The notes: generated by a model not told the origin, from the sequence alone. Shown: positions 35,061 through 43,405, numbered from the stretch's first letter. The stretch is DNA of 64,000 bases from Streptomyces aquilus (GCF_003955715.1 NZ_CP034463.1:2914001-2978000), one strand, 5' to 3'. Made by a program: numbers and translations.

Positions 35061-35591
35061 ATGAGCAGCGACACGGCGAGCGGGCCCACCTCGAACGGCC
35101 CCGTCCCGAACCTGGAGCGGGCCGTCCCCAGGGACGACAAGCGGCGCGCCGACACCCTGCTGCGCCTCTTCACAGCCGGCCGGGAGAACAGCGGGGCCAC
35201 GGTGATGTTCCACGCCGCGGTCGCCGCCCGGCAGGGCCTGAACCCCACAGAGACGAAGGCCCTCGACTTCCTGGAGCGGCACGGCCCGCTCACCGCGAAG
35301 GAACTCGCCGAACTGACCCGGCTGGCCCCCGCCTCCGTGACCGGCCTGGTCGACCGGCTCGAGGCCAAGGGCATCGTGCGCCGGGTCAAGCACCCCACGG
35401 ACAAGCGCCGGGTGCTCGTCGAGCTGAACCGCGAGAAGCTCGCGGAGCTCTTCGGGTTCTTCGAGGACTACGCGGTCGAGATCGCGAAGAAGTGCGAGGG
35501 GTTCACCACGGAGGAGCTGGAGACGGTGATCCGTTTCCTGGACGTGATGACGGAGCACCAGCGCGAGGCGGCGGAGCGCCTCGCCGAGTAG
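35061..35591 (+). CDS. MarR family transcriptional repressor
   Basis: The 176-residue winged-helix protein has the MarR core: NPTETKALDFLERHGPLTAKELAELTRLAPASVTGLVDRLEAKGIVRRVKHPTDKRRVLVELN, with the wing at HPTDKRR, and long N- and C-terminal helices for dimerisation. It should repress the divergent MFS pump and itself through the two palindromes. The ATG at 35061 has no ribosome site, and a -10 element sits 6 bp upstream, so the mRNA is probably leaderless. Confidence 0.9.
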   Translation: MSSDTASGPTSNGPVPNLERAVPRDDKRRADTLLRLFTAGRENSGATVMFHAAVAARQGLNPTETKALDFLERHGPLTAKELAELTRLAPASVTGLVDRLEAKGIVRRVKHPTDKRRVLVELNREKLAELFGFFEDYAVEIAKKCEGFTTEELETVIRFLDVMTEHQREAAERLAE

Positions 35592-35597
35592 GACTTC

Positions 35598-36506
35598 CTA
35601 CGTCGTCCCGTAGACCGCCCCCGGCGGCTCGGCGCACGCCAGCAACTTCCGTACGGCGTCCCCGACTTCGTCCGCATCCCAGCGCGCACCCTTGTCGGCG
35701 CTCGGACCGGGACGCCAGCCCTCCATGACCGTGACCCGGCCGCCCTCCGTCTCGAAGACCCGCCCGGTGACGCCCTCGCTCGCCGCCGAGCCCAGCCAGA
35801 CCACGAGCGGCGAGACGTTCTCGGGGGCCATCGCGTCGAACCCGGCGGTGGGCGCCGCCATCGTCTCCGCGAAGGTCCGTTCCGTCATCCGGGTCCGGGC
35901 CGCGGGCGCGATCGCGTTCACCTGGACGCCGTAACGGGCGAGTTCGGCGGCGGCGACCAGCGTCAGCCCGACGATCCCGGCCTTCGCGGCGCTGTAGTTG
36001 CCCTGCCCCAGCGAGCCCAACAGCCCGGCGCCGCTACTGGTGTTGATGATCCGGGCCACCGGCGTACGGCCCGCCTTCGCCTCGCTCCTCCAGTGCGCCG
36101 CCGCGTGCTTCAGCGGGAGGAAGTGGCCCTTCAGGTGGACCCGCAGCACCGCGTCCCAGTCGTCCTCGTCGAGGTTCACCAGCATCCGGTCGCGCAGGAA
36201 ACCGGCGTTGTTGACGAGGGTGTCGAGGCGGCCGTACCTCTCCACGGCGGTCGCGATCAGACTCCGCGCGCCTTCGGTCGTCGCGATGTCGCCGCCGTGC
36301 GCCATCGCCTCGCCGCCCGCCGCGCGGATCTCCGCCACGACCCGTGCCGCCGGGCTGTCGGCGCCGGGCGTGCCGTCCAGCCCCACGCCGAGGTCGTTGA
36401 CCACGACCCGCGCTCCCGCCGCCGCGAAGGCCAGCGCGTGGGCGCGGCCGAGCCCCCGCCCCGCCCCGGTGACGACGACGACCCGGCCGTCGCAGATTCC
36501 GCTCAT
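35598..36506 (-). CDS. SDR oxidoreductase of the steroid C/D-ring cluster (Rv3548c-like)
   Basis: The 302-residue short-chain dehydrogenase has the cofactor motif VTGAGRGLGRAHALAFAAAGARVVV, NNAG at about residue 99, and the catalytic Ser/Tyr/Lys in NTSSGAGLLGSLGQGNYSAAKAG. The longer C-terminal part is like that of the hydroxyacyl-CoA dehydrogenase domain of MFE-2 proteins. The gene order matches Rv3548c next to Rv3549c in the KstR2 regulon. Its first five codons and ribosome site are duplicated twice upstream, between it and the preceding SDR gene. The exact reaction is unknown; oxidation or reduction of a hydroxy/keto acyl-CoA is expected. Confidence 0.88.
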   Translation of the reverse strand: MSGICDGRVVVVTGAGRGLGRAHALAFAAAGARVVVNDLGVGLDGTPGADSPAARVVAEIRAAGGEAMAHGGDIATTEGARSLIATAVERYGRLDTLVNNAGFLRDRMLVNLDEDDWDAVLRVHLKGHFLPLKHAAAHWRSEAKAGRTPVARIINTSSGAGLLGSLGQGNYSAAKAGIVGLTLVAAAELARYGVQVNAIAPAARTRMTERTFAETMAAPTAGFDAMAPENVSPLVVWLGSAASEGVTGRVFETEGGRVTVMEGWRPGPSADKGARWDADEVGDAVRKLLACAEPPGAVYGTT

Positions 36507-36610
36507 CTCATGTCCCCTGTCGGCAGTGGTCGCAGATTCCGCTCATCTCACGTCTCCTGTCGGCAGTGGTCGCAGATTCCGCTCATCTCACGTCTCCCTG
36601 TGGGCAGTTG
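36491..36610. repeat. three tandem 40-bp repeats carrying an RBS and start codon
   Basis: The copies are 36491-36530, 36531-36570 and 36571-36610 (the last diverges at its end). On the minus strand each contains GGAG or GGGG, a TGAgATG stop/start junction and the codons for MSGICD. Copy 1 holds the true SDR start; copies 2 and 3 hold identical false starts. Confidence 0.92.
36508..36586 (-). other. two 12-codon leader ORFs from the duplicated start region
   Basis: Two minus-strand ORFs, 36586-36548 and 36546-36508, encode MSGICDHCRQET and MSGICDHCRQGT. Each stop is one base from the next ATG, running from the stop of the upstream SDR gene through both leaders to the downstream SDR start. Each has a GGAG-type site. 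They arose by tandem duplication. Whether they are translated is not known. Confidence 0.4.
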
Positions 36611-37328
36611 CGGCATCCAGGAACAGCGGCCGCTCCCCGCCCCCGTGCACCAGGAGCGAGGCCCCGCTGAGGTACGCGGCGGCGTCCGAGGCGAGGAACA
36701 CGGCCGCGGCGCCGACGTCGGCCGGCTCGGCCAGGCGCCCGAGCGGGACCGTGCGCGACACGGCGTCGAGTGCCCGCTCGTCGCCGTAGTGCAGGTGGGC
36801 GAGTTCGGTGCGGACCATGCCGACGACCAGGGTGTTGACCCGGACGTCCGGCGCCCACTCCACCGCCATCGAGCGGGCGAGGTTCTCCAGCCCGGCCTTC
36901 GCCGCCCCGTACGCCGCCGATCCGGGCGAGGGGCGGCTGCCGCTGACGCTGCCGACCATCACGACGGAGCCCTTCGCGCGTCTGAGGTGGTCGTACGCGG
37001 CGAGGGAAACCGTCAGCGGGGCGAGGAGGTTGAGCTCGATCACGCGCGCGTGCCGTGCCGCGTCCACGTCGGTGAGCAGCCGGTAGGGGCCGCCGCCCGC
37101 GTTGTTGACGAGCACGTCGACGCGGGGCAGAGCGGCGAAGAAGGCGTGCACGGCGTCGTGGTCACGGACGTCGAGGGGCATGAACTCCGCTCCCTTGAGC
37201 GGGACTTCGGGCGGGCGGCGGGCGCAGACCACGACCTGGGCGCCCGCCTCGGCGAAGGAGCGCGCTATCCCGGCGCCCACGCCCCGGGTTCCTCCGGTGA
37301 CGACGGCGACCCTCCCCTTCAGCTCCAT
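36588..37328 (-). CDS. SDR oxidoreductase of the steroid C/D-ring cluster (Rv3549c-like)
   Basis: This is a 246-residue classical SDR: VTGGTRGVGAGIARSFAEAGAQVVVCARR, NNAGGGP, SVSGSRPSPGSAAYGAAKAG (Ser/Tyr/Lys) and the C-terminal FLASDAAAYLSGASLLVHGGGE. It should oxidise or reduce a hydroxyacyl-CoA or ring alcohol in the same pathway as its neighbours. It is the first gene of the leftward unit, divergent from echA20 across a KstR2-like palindrome, and GGAGGG precedes the ATG. It is followed by the two duplicated leaders and the second SDR. Confidence 0.88.
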   Translation of the reverse strand: MELKGRVAVVTGGTRGVGAGIARSFAEAGAQVVVCARRPPEVPLKGAEFMPLDVRDHDAVHAFFAALPRVDVLVNNAGGGPYRLLTDVDAARHARVIELNLLAPLTVSLAAYDHLRRAKGSVVMVGSVSGSRPSPGSAAYGAAKAGLENLARSMAVEWAPDVRVNTLVVGMVRTELAHLHYGDERALDAVSRTVPLGRLAEPADVGAAAVFLASDAAAYLSGASLLVHGGGERPLFLDAATAHRET

Positions 37329-37347
37329 TCGCCGCTACCCTCCACCT

Positions 37348-37361
37348 AACAAACGTTTGGT
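37348..37361. promoter_or_regulatory. KstR2-like operator between the SDR and echA20 genes
   Basis: The sequence aacaaacgtttggt fits the reported KstR2 consensus AnCAAGnnCTTGnT except A/T for the inner G/C, and has a perfect 10-bp core caaacgtttg. It lies between two divergent genes of the island, 20 bp from the SDR and 22 bp from echA20. Confidence 0.7.
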
Positions 37362-37382
37362 GGAAAGGTAGCTGATGCTTCC

Positions 37383-38141
37383 ATGGGTGTCTCCACCTCA
37401 TCCGAGGAAAAAGGGATCCGAGGAGACGGGATCTGCGTCGTCACGGTCGACTTCCCGCCGGTGAACGCCCTTCCGGTGGACGGCTGGTACGCACTGGCCG
37501 ACGCCGTGCGCGCCGCCGGCCGTGATCCGGGCACGCGCTGTGTGGTGCTGGCCGCCGAGGGGCGGGGGTTCAACGCGGGCGTCGACATCAAGGAGCTCCA
37601 GGCGCGGGGCGCGGACGCCCTGGTCGGGGTCAACCGCGGCTGCTTCGAGGCCTTTTCGGCGGTGTACGAGTGCGAGGTCCCGGTGGTCGCGGCCGTGCAG
37701 GGCTTCTGTCTGGGCGGCGGGATCGGACTGGTCGGGAACGCGGACGTGATCGTGGCGAGCGAGGACGCCACCTTCGGGCTGCCCGAGCTGGACCGGGGAG
37801 CCCTGGGCGCCGCCACCCATCTGGCCCGGCTGGTCCCCCAGCACCTCATGCGCGCCCTGTACTTCACCTCGGGCACCGTCACGGCGGCCGAGCTGCATGC
37901 GCACGGGTCGGTGTGGGCGGTCGTGCCGCGTGAGGAACTGCTCGACGCGGCCCTGGGGTTGGCGCGGAAGATCGCCGCGAAGGACGGGGAGCTGCTGCGC
38001 CTGGCCAAGGCCGCCATCAACGGCATCGACCCGGTCGACGTCCGCCGCAGCTACCGCTTCGAGCAGGGATTCACGTTCGAGGCGAGCGTGAGCGGGGTCG
38101 CGGACCGGGTGCGCAGCAGGTTCGGGAAGGGTGATTCCTAG
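37383..38141 (+). CDS. echA20: enoyl-CoA hydratase/isomerase family protein, EchA20-like
   Basis: The 252-residue crotonase-fold protein has the oxyanion-hole motifs GRGFNAGVDIKEL and VQGFCLGGGIGLVGNADVIVA, and FGLPELDRGALGAATHLARLVP at the active-site helix. In the steroid C/D-ring pathway EchA20 acts as a beta-diketone hydrolase that opens ring D. The position before ipdA-ipdB-ipdC supports that role. The ATG at 37383 has only a weak ribosome site 17 bp away. Confidence 0.88.
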   Translation: MGVSTSSEEKGIRGDGICVVTVDFPPVNALPVDGWYALADAVRAAGRDPGTRCVVLAAEGRGFNAGVDIKELQARGADALVGVNRGCFEAFSAVYECEVPVVAAVQGFCLGGGIGLVGNADVIVASEDATFGLPELDRGALGAATHLARLVPQHLMRALYFTSGTVTAAELHAHGSVWAVVPREELLDAALGLARKIAAKDGELLRLAKAAINGIDPVDVRRSYRFEQGFTFEASVSGVADRVRSRFGKGDS

Positions 38142-38963
38142 GTGAGCCGCAAGACCATGACCGACAAGACCATGACCGCCGACGAGGCCGTCTCCCGTCT
38201 TCAGAGCGGCATGACCCTGGGCATCGGCGGCTGGGGTTCCCGCCGCAAGCCGATGGAGCTGGTGCGGGCGCTGCTGCGCACCGGCATCACCGATCTCACG
38301 GTCGTCTCGTACGGCGGCCCGGACGTCGGCATGCTCGCCGCCGCCGGACGCCTGCGCGCACTCGTGGCCCCCTTCGTCACCCTCGACTCCATCCCCCTCG
38401 AACCCCACTACCGGGCCGCCCGCGAGAGCGGCGCCTTCGCACTGACGGAGATCGACGAGGCGATGTTCATGTGGGGACTGCACGCCGCCGCCAACCGGCT
38501 GCCGTTCCTGCCGGTGCGGGCCGGCCTCGGCTCGGACGTCATGCGGGTCAACCCCGGGCTGCGGACGGTGACTTCGCCGTACGACGACGGCGAGACGTTC
38601 GTCGCCGTGCCCGCCCTGCGACTCGACGCGGCCCTGGTCCACGTCAACCGCGCCGACCGGCAGGGCAACGGGCAGTACCTGGGCCCGGACCCGTACTTCG
38701 ACGACCTCTTCTGCGAGGCGGCCGACGCGGCGTACGTCTCCTGCGAACGGGTCGTCGGGACGGCCGAGTTCGCGAAGGAGGGGCCACCCCAGTCGCTGCT
38801 GCTCAAACGGCACGTGGTGACCGGGGTCGTCGAGGCGCCGGGCGGCGCGCACTTCACGTCCTGCGCACCCGACTACGGCCGCGACGAGGACGCCCAGCGC
38901 GCGTACGCGACCACACCCTGGCCGGAGTTCGCCGCGAAGTACCTCGACGGGAGGACGACGTGA
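38142..38963 (+). CDS. ipdA: CoA-transferase family subunit A, IpdA-like
   Basis: The 273-residue class I CoA-transferase fold protein has LQSGMTLGIGGWGSRRKPMELVRALLR, LTVVSYGGPDVGMLAAAGR and VHVNRADRQGNGQYLGPDP. In mycobacteria IpdA and IpdB form a heterodimer that hydrolyses the last carbocycle of the steroid intermediate instead of transferring CoA. The GTG start directly abuts the TAG of echA20, with AGGG about 10 bp upstream. The stop overlaps ipdB as GTGA, fixing one transcript. An in-frame ATG five codons in is possible. Confidence 0.88.
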   Translation: MSRKTMTDKTMTADEAVSRLQSGMTLGIGGWGSRRKPMELVRALLRTGITDLTVVSYGGPDVGMLAAAGRLRALVAPFVTLDSIPLEPHYRAARESGAFALTEIDEAMFMWGLHAAANRLPFLPVRAGLGSDVMRVNPGLRTVTSPYDDGETFVAVPALRLDAALVHVNRADRQGNGQYLGPDPYFDDLFCEAADAAYVSCERVVGTAEFAKEGPPQSLLLKRHVVTGVVEAPGGAHFTSCAPDYGRDEDAQRAYATTPWPEFAAKYLDGRTT

Positions 38964-39676
38964 CCGCGACCCGCGCCGAGTACTGCGTGATCGCCTGCGC
39001 CGAGGCCTGGCGCGACGCGGGCGAGATCCTGGCGAGCCCCATGGGCCTGATCCCCTCCGTGGGCGCCCGGCTGGCCCGCCTCACCTTCGCACCGGACCTG
39101 CTGCTGACCGACGGCGAGGCGATGATCGTGGACGCCGAGGGCACCGTCGAGGGCTGGTTGCCGTACCGGCAGCATCTGGCCCTGGTCACCGGCGGGCGGC
39201 GGCACGTGATGATGGGGGCGAGCCAGATCGACCGGTACGGCAACCAGAACATCTCCTGCATCGGCGACTGGGAACGCCCGAGACGGCAGCTGCTGGGGGT
39301 GCGGGGCGCGCCGGTCAACACCCTCAACAACCCGACGAGTTACTGGGTGCCGAAGCACTCCCGGCGGGTGTTCGTGGAGAAGGTCGACATGGTGTGCGGG
39401 GTGGGGTACGACCATGCCGCCGGCGCGCGTCATCACCGCATCCCGCGGGTCGTCTCCGACCTCGGCGTCTTCGACTTCGCGACGCCGGACCACTCGATGC
39501 GGCTGGCCTCGCTGCATCCGGGGGTGAGTGTCGAGCAGGTGACGGAGGCGACGGGCTTCCCGCTCAGTCTCCCCTCCGAGGTGCCGTACACCCGCGAACC
39601 GACCGCCCAGGAACTGAAGTTGATCCGCGAGGTGCTCGACCCGGCCGGCGCCCGCGCCAGGGAGGTCGCCGTCTGA
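38960..39676 (+). CDS. ipdB: CoA-transferase family subunit B, IpdB-like
   Basis: The 238-residue partner of IpdA has EYCVIACAEAWRDAGEILASPMGLIPSVGARLARLTFAPDLLLTDGEA and MGASQIDRYGNQNISCIGDW, the B-subunit pattern of class I CoA-transferases. The classical catalytic SENG-type Glu motif of acetate CoA-transferases is not evident, which fits the hydrolase IpdAB. GGGAGGACGAC precedes the GTG. It overlaps ipdA by 4 bp and ipdC by 1 bp. Confidence 0.88.
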   Translation: MTATRAEYCVIACAEAWRDAGEILASPMGLIPSVGARLARLTFAPDLLLTDGEAMIVDAEGTVEGWLPYRQHLALVTGGRRHVMMGASQIDRYGNQNISCIGDWERPRRQLLGVRGAPVNTLNNPTSYWVPKHSRRVFVEKVDMVCGVGYDHAAGARHHRIPRVVSDLGVFDFATPDHSMRLASLHPGVSVEQVTEATGFPLSLPSEVPYTREPTAQELKLIREVLDPAGARAREVAV

Positions 39677-40725
39677 TGGACACGGCACTGACCCGGCTCG
39701 TCGGGGTCCGCCACCCGATCGTGCAGACCGGCATGGGCTGGGTCGCGGGCCCCCGCCTGGTGTCGGCCACGGCGAACGCGGGCGCGCTGGGCATCCTGGC
39801 CTCCGCGACGATGACGCTCGACCAGCTGCGGGACGCGATACGGGAGGTCAAGTCCCGTACGGACGCACCTTTCGGCGTGAATCTGCGGGCGGACGCGGCG
39901 GACGCCGGGGAGCGCGTGTCGATCATGCTGGACGAGGGCGTCCGGGTGGCGTCGTTCGCACTGGCGCCCTCCCCCGACCTGATCGCCAGGCTCAAGGCGG
40001 CGGACGTCGTGGTCGTCCCGTCCGTCGGGGCCCGCCGCCATGCCGAGAAGGTCGCGGCATGGGGAGCGGACGCGGTGATCGTGCAGGGCGGCGAGGGCGG
40101 CGGGCACACCGGCGACGTGGCGACGACCGTACTGCTCCCCCAGGTCGTCGACGCGGTCGGCATCCCGGTCGTCGCGGCGGGCGGCTTCTTCGACGGACGC
40201 GGGCTGGTCGCGGCGCTGGCGTACGGGGCGGCGGGCGTGGCGATGGGGACGCGGTTCCTGCTGACGTCGGACTCGACGGTGCCGGACGCGGTGAAGCGGC
40301 GCTATCTCGCGGCCGGCGTCAAGGACGTGACGGTGACCCGCGCGGTGGACGGACTGCCGCACCGCATGCTCCGCACGGACCTGGTCAACTCCCTGGAACG
40401 GTCAGGCCGTCCGCGGCGCCTGCTGCACGCGGTGCGCAGGGCGGCCGGCTACCGCGCCCTGTCCGGGCTCACCTGGCGCCGGATGCTGCGCGACGGCCTC
40501 GCCATGAAGCACGGCAAGGAGCTCACCTGGAGCCAGGTGCTGCTCGCCGCCAACACGCCGATGCTGCTCAAGTCCGCGATGGTGGACGGCCGGACGGACC
40601 TCGGGGTGATGGCCTCGGGGCAGGTCGCCGGGGTGATCGACGACCTGCCGTCGTGCGCGGAGCTGGTGGAGCGGGTCATGAAGGAGGCCGAGGAGGTCAT
40701 CTCGGGCCTCCCCGCCACTCCGTGA
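39676..40725 (+). CDS. ipdC: nitronate monooxygenase-like flavoprotein, IpdC-like
   Basis: The 349-residue FMN-binding TIM-barrel protein of the NMO/2-nitropropane dioxygenase family has VRHPIVQTGMGWVAGPRLVSATANAGALGILAS, a phosphate-binding site IVQGGEGGGHTGDVATTVLLPQV, and PVVAAGGFFDGRGLVAALAYGAAGVAMGTRFLLT. Within a KstR2 cluster it corresponds to IpdC, a flavin-dependent reductase needed between ring-D and ring-C opening. The start overlaps the ipdB stop (TGATG). It converges on fadA6 with a 4-bp gap. Confidence 0.9.
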   Translation: MDTALTRLVGVRHPIVQTGMGWVAGPRLVSATANAGALGILASATMTLDQLRDAIREVKSRTDAPFGVNLRADAADAGERVSIMLDEGVRVASFALAPSPDLIARLKAADVVVVPSVGARRHAEKVAAWGADAVIVQGGEGGGHTGDVATTVLLPQVVDAVGIPVVAAGGFFDGRGLVAALAYGAAGVAMGTRFLLTSDSTVPDAVKRRYLAAGVKDVTVTRAVDGLPHRMLRTDLVNSLERSGRPRRLLHAVRRAAGYRALSGLTWRRMLRDGLAMKHGKELTWSQVLLAANTPMLLKSAMVDGRTDLGVMASGQVAGVIDDLPSCAELVERVMKEAEEVISGLPATP

Positions 40726-40729
40726 AGCC

Positions 40730-41887
40730 TCAGAGCCTCTCGATGATCGTCACGTTGGCCTGCCCGCCGCCCTCGCACATGGTCTGGAGCCCGAACCGGC
40801 CTCCCGTGCGCTCCAGTTCGTGCAACAGGGTCGTCATGAGCTTCACGCCCGTCGCCCCCAGCGGATGCCCCAGCGCGATCGCACCGCCGTTGACGTTGAC
40901 CTTCTCCGGGTCGGCGCCCGTCTCCTTCAGCCACGCCAACACCACCGGTGCGAAGGCCTCGTTGATCTCGACGAGGTCGATGGCGTCGATGGACAGGCCG
41001 GTCTTCTTCAGGGCGTGGGCGGTGGCCGGGATGGGCGCGGTGAGCATGCGGATGGGGTCCTCGCCGCGGACGGACAGGTGGTGCACGCGGGCGCGGGGCC
41101 GCAACCCGTGTTCCCGTACGGCCCGTTCGGAGGCCAGCAGCATCGCCGCCGCGCCGTCGGAGACCTGGGAGGAGCAGGCGGCCGTGATGGTGCCGCCCTC
41201 GACGACCGGCTTCAGCGCGGCCATCTTCTCCAGCGAGGTGTCCCGGCGCGGCCCCTCGTCGACGTCGACGTCCCCGTACGCCACGGTCTCCCGCGCGAAG
41301 CGCCCCTCGTCGATCGCCCGCAGCGCCCGCTGATGGGAGCGCAGCGCGAACTCCTCCTGGTCCTGCCGGCTGATCCCCCACTTCGCGGCGATCATCTCGG
41401 CGCCGACGAACTGGTTCACCGGCTTGCCCGCGTACCGCGCCTGCCAGCCCTCGCTGCCCGCGAACGGCCCCTGCGTCAGCCCGAGCGGCTCGGCGGCCTG
41501 CCGGGTCGCGAAGGCGATCGGGATCATCGACATGTTCTGCACGCCGCCGGCGACGACGAGGTCCTGCGTCCCGGACAGCACGCCCTGGGCCGCGAAGTGC
41601 ACGGCCTGCTGGGAGGAGCCGCACTGCCGGTCCACGGTCACGCCCGGCACCTCCTCGGGCAGCCCGGCCGCCAGCCACGCGGTCCGCGCGATGTCCCCGG
41701 CCTGCGGCCCCACCGCGTCCAGGCATCCGAAGACGACGTCCTCGACGGCGGCCGGATCGACCCCCGCCCGCGCGACGAGTTCCTTGAGCACATGCGCTCC
41801 CAGGTCGGCCGGATGGACCGCGCTCAGTCCTCCCTTGCGCCGCCCGACGGGCGTCCGCACCGCTTCGACGATGTAGGCCTCGCCCAT
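40730..41887 (-). CDS. fadA6: acetyl-CoA acetyltransferase / thiolase, FadA6-like
   Basis: The 385-residue thiolase has the nucleophilic Cys in TVDRQCGSSQQAVHFAAQ, NEAFAPVVLAWL, GGAIALGHPLGATGVKLM (His) and the second Cys in TMCEGGGQANVTIIE, so all catalytic residues are present. In the KstR2 regulon FadA6 performs thiolysis of the final C/D-ring fragment. It is the last gene of the leftward unit ipdF-kstR2-fadA6, 36 bp after kstR2. Confidence 0.9.
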   Translation of the reverse strand: MGEAYIVEAVRTPVGRRKGGLSAVHPADLGAHVLKELVARAGVDPAAVEDVVFGCLDAVGPQAGDIARTAWLAAGLPEEVPGVTVDRQCGSSQQAVHFAAQGVLSGTQDLVVAGGVQNMSMIPIAFATRQAAEPLGLTQGPFAGSEGWQARYAGKPVNQFVGAEMIAAKWGISRQDQEEFALRSHQRALRAIDEGRFARETVAYGDVDVDEGPRRDTSLEKMAALKPVVEGGTITAACSSQVSDGAAAMLLASERAVREHGLRPRARVHHLSVRGEDPIRMLTAPIPATAHALKKTGLSIDAIDLVEINEAFAPVVLAWLKETGADPEKVNVNGGAIALGHPLGATGVKLMTTLLHELERTGGRFGLQTMCEGGGQANVTIIERL

Positions 41888-41923
41888 GACAACTCCCTTG
41901 CATAAAGGGGCACTTGATCGGGG

Positions 41924-42544
41924 TTATTGGGGTTGTTCGCGTACGGCGATCCCGTCCAGCACCATCGACAGGTACTGCCGGGCGATCTCCTCCGGGCTGT
42001 GCTGTCCGCCGGGCCGGTACCAGGACGCGGCGACCCAGACGGTGTCGCGCACGAAGCGGTACGTCAGCCGCATGTCGAGGTCGGCCCGGAAGACCTGGGC
42101 GGCGACCCCGCGTTCCAGCGTGGACAGCCACGCCTTCTCGAACCTGCGCTGCGACTCGACGAGGAACCCGAACCGCTCCTGCGCGACGAGCTGCTTGCTC
42201 TCCTTCTGGTAGATCGCGACGGCGGCGCGGTGCCGGTCGATCTCCCGGAACGACTCGGTGACAAGGGCTTCGAGGGTCTCGCGCGGGCCCGACTCGGCCG
42301 CCAGGACGGTGTCGTAACCCGCCCAGAGCTCGTCGAGGAAGGTCCGCAGGATCTCTTCGAGCATCGACTCCTTGGAGTCGAAGTGGTAGTAGAGGCTGCC
42401 CGCGAGCATGCCCGCATGGTCCGCGATCTTGCGGACGGTGGTGGCGTTGTAGCCCTGCTCGGCGAAGACCTCGGCGGCGGTGTCGAGGAGTTCGCGCCGC
42501 CGGGCGGGGGCGGCGGTCACCTGGGGCTTCTTCTTGGTCGGCAC
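41924..42544 (-). CDS. kstR2: TetR family regulator, KstR2-like
   Basis: The 206-residue repressor has an N-terminal HTH: RRRELLDTAAEVFAEQGYNATTVRKIADHAGMLAGSLYYHFDSKESML. The all-helical C-terminal domain (QKESKQLVAQERFGFLVESQRRFEKAWL) resembles mycobacterial KstR2, which is released by an acyl-CoA of the bicyclic HIP intermediate. Genes on both sides match the KstR2 regulon, and two palindromes in the divergent promoters match its operator. It is 15 bp downstream of ipdF. Confidence 0.88.
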   Translation of the reverse strand: MPTKKKPQVTAAPARRRELLDTAAEVFAEQGYNATTVRKIADHAGMLAGSLYYHFDSKESMLEEILRTFLDELWAGYDTVLAAESGPRETLEALVTESFREIDRHRAAVAIYQKESKQLVAQERFGFLVESQRRFEKAWLSTLERGVAAQVFRADLDMRLTYRFVRDTVWVAASWYRPGGQHSPEEIARQYLSMVLDGIAVREQPQ

Positions 42545-42559
42545 AGATCCATTCTCGTC

Positions 42560-43345
42560 CTACGGGTGCTGGGAGCTGACGGCGACGACCTCTCCCGTCA
42601 GATACGACGAGTAGCCCGACGCCAGGAACACGATCACGTTGGCCACCTCCCAGGGCTCGGCGTACCGCCCGAACGCCTCCCGCGCGGTCAGCTCCTCCAG
42701 GAGATCCGCCGACGTCACCTTCACGAGGTGCGGGTGCATGGCGAGGCTGGGCGCGACCGCGTTGACGCGCACCCCGAAGCCGGCCGCCTCGATCGCCGCG
42801 CACCGGGTCAGCGCCATCACGCCGGCCTTCGCGGCGGCGTAGTGCGCCTGCCCGGCCTGGGCGCGCCAGCCGACGACGGAGGAGTTGTTGACGATGACAC
42901 CGCCGCGGGTCTCCCTCATGAGCCGAAGCGCCGCCCGCGTGCACCGGAAGGTCCCGTTCAACGTCACGTCCAGCACCCGCGACCACTGCTCGTCGCTCAT
43001 GTCGACGAGGTCGGACGTCCCGCCGAGCCCCGCGTTGTTGACGACGACGTCGAGCCGGCCGTGCTCCCGCACCGCGGCCTCGAACAGCGCCGTCACCTGT
43101 GTCCCGTCGGTGACATCGCACGGCACGGCCGTCACCGCGCCCGGGAACTCCCGGGCGAGCTCGGTCTCGCACTCCTTGAGCCGGCGCACATGCGCGTCGC
43201 TGACGACCACGCGCGCGCCCTCCTCCAGGAAGCGCCGCGCGGTCGCCCCGCCGATCCCGGCGCCGGCCGCGGCGGTGATGACGGCGGTGCGGCCCTTCAG
43301 CAGCCCGTGCCCCGGCTCGTACACCGGACTCTCGACGCCTGTCAT
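42560..43345 (-). CDS. ipdF: SDR oxidoreductase, IpdF-like
   Basis: The 261-residue SDR has VITAAAGAGIGGATARRFLEEGARVVVSD (variant cofactor loop), NNAGLGG, NNSSVVGWRAQAGQAHYAAAKAG (Ser/Tyr/Lys) and FLASGYSSYLTGEVVAVSSQ. In the KstR2 regulon IpdF is the dehydrogenase/reductase for the 5-hydroxy group of the HIP-CoA series. It is the first gene of its unit. The ATG has no ribosome site, and tagcgt lies about 6 bp upstream as a -10 element, so the mRNA is probably leaderless. Confidence 0.88.
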   Translation of the reverse strand: MTGVESPVYEPGHGLLKGRTAVITAAAGAGIGGATARRFLEEGARVVVSDAHVRRLKECETELAREFPGAVTAVPCDVTDGTQVTALFEAAVREHGRLDVVVNNAGLGGTSDLVDMSDEQWSRVLDVTLNGTFRCTRAALRLMRETRGGVIVNNSSVVGWRAQAGQAHYAAAKAGVMALTRCAAIEAAGFGVRVNAVAPSLAMHPHLVKVTSADLLEELTAREAFGRYAEPWEVANVIVFLASGYSSYLTGEVVAVSSQHP

Positions 43346-43358
43346 GGGGGCACGCTAA

Positions 43359-43378
43359 CCTACCAAACACTTGTTAGG
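43359..43378. promoter_or_regulatory. KstR2-like operator between ipdF and fadE30
   Basis: A 20-bp palindromic region contains accaaacacttgttagg-type sequence. The central 14 bp (43362-43375, accaaacacttgtt) match AnCAAGnnCTTGnT with one difference. It overlaps the expected -35 region of ipdF and lies 28 bp before fadE30. Confidence 0.75.
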
Positions 43379-43405
43379 GAAGCTCGGTGGCGGGAGGGTT
43401 CGGCG

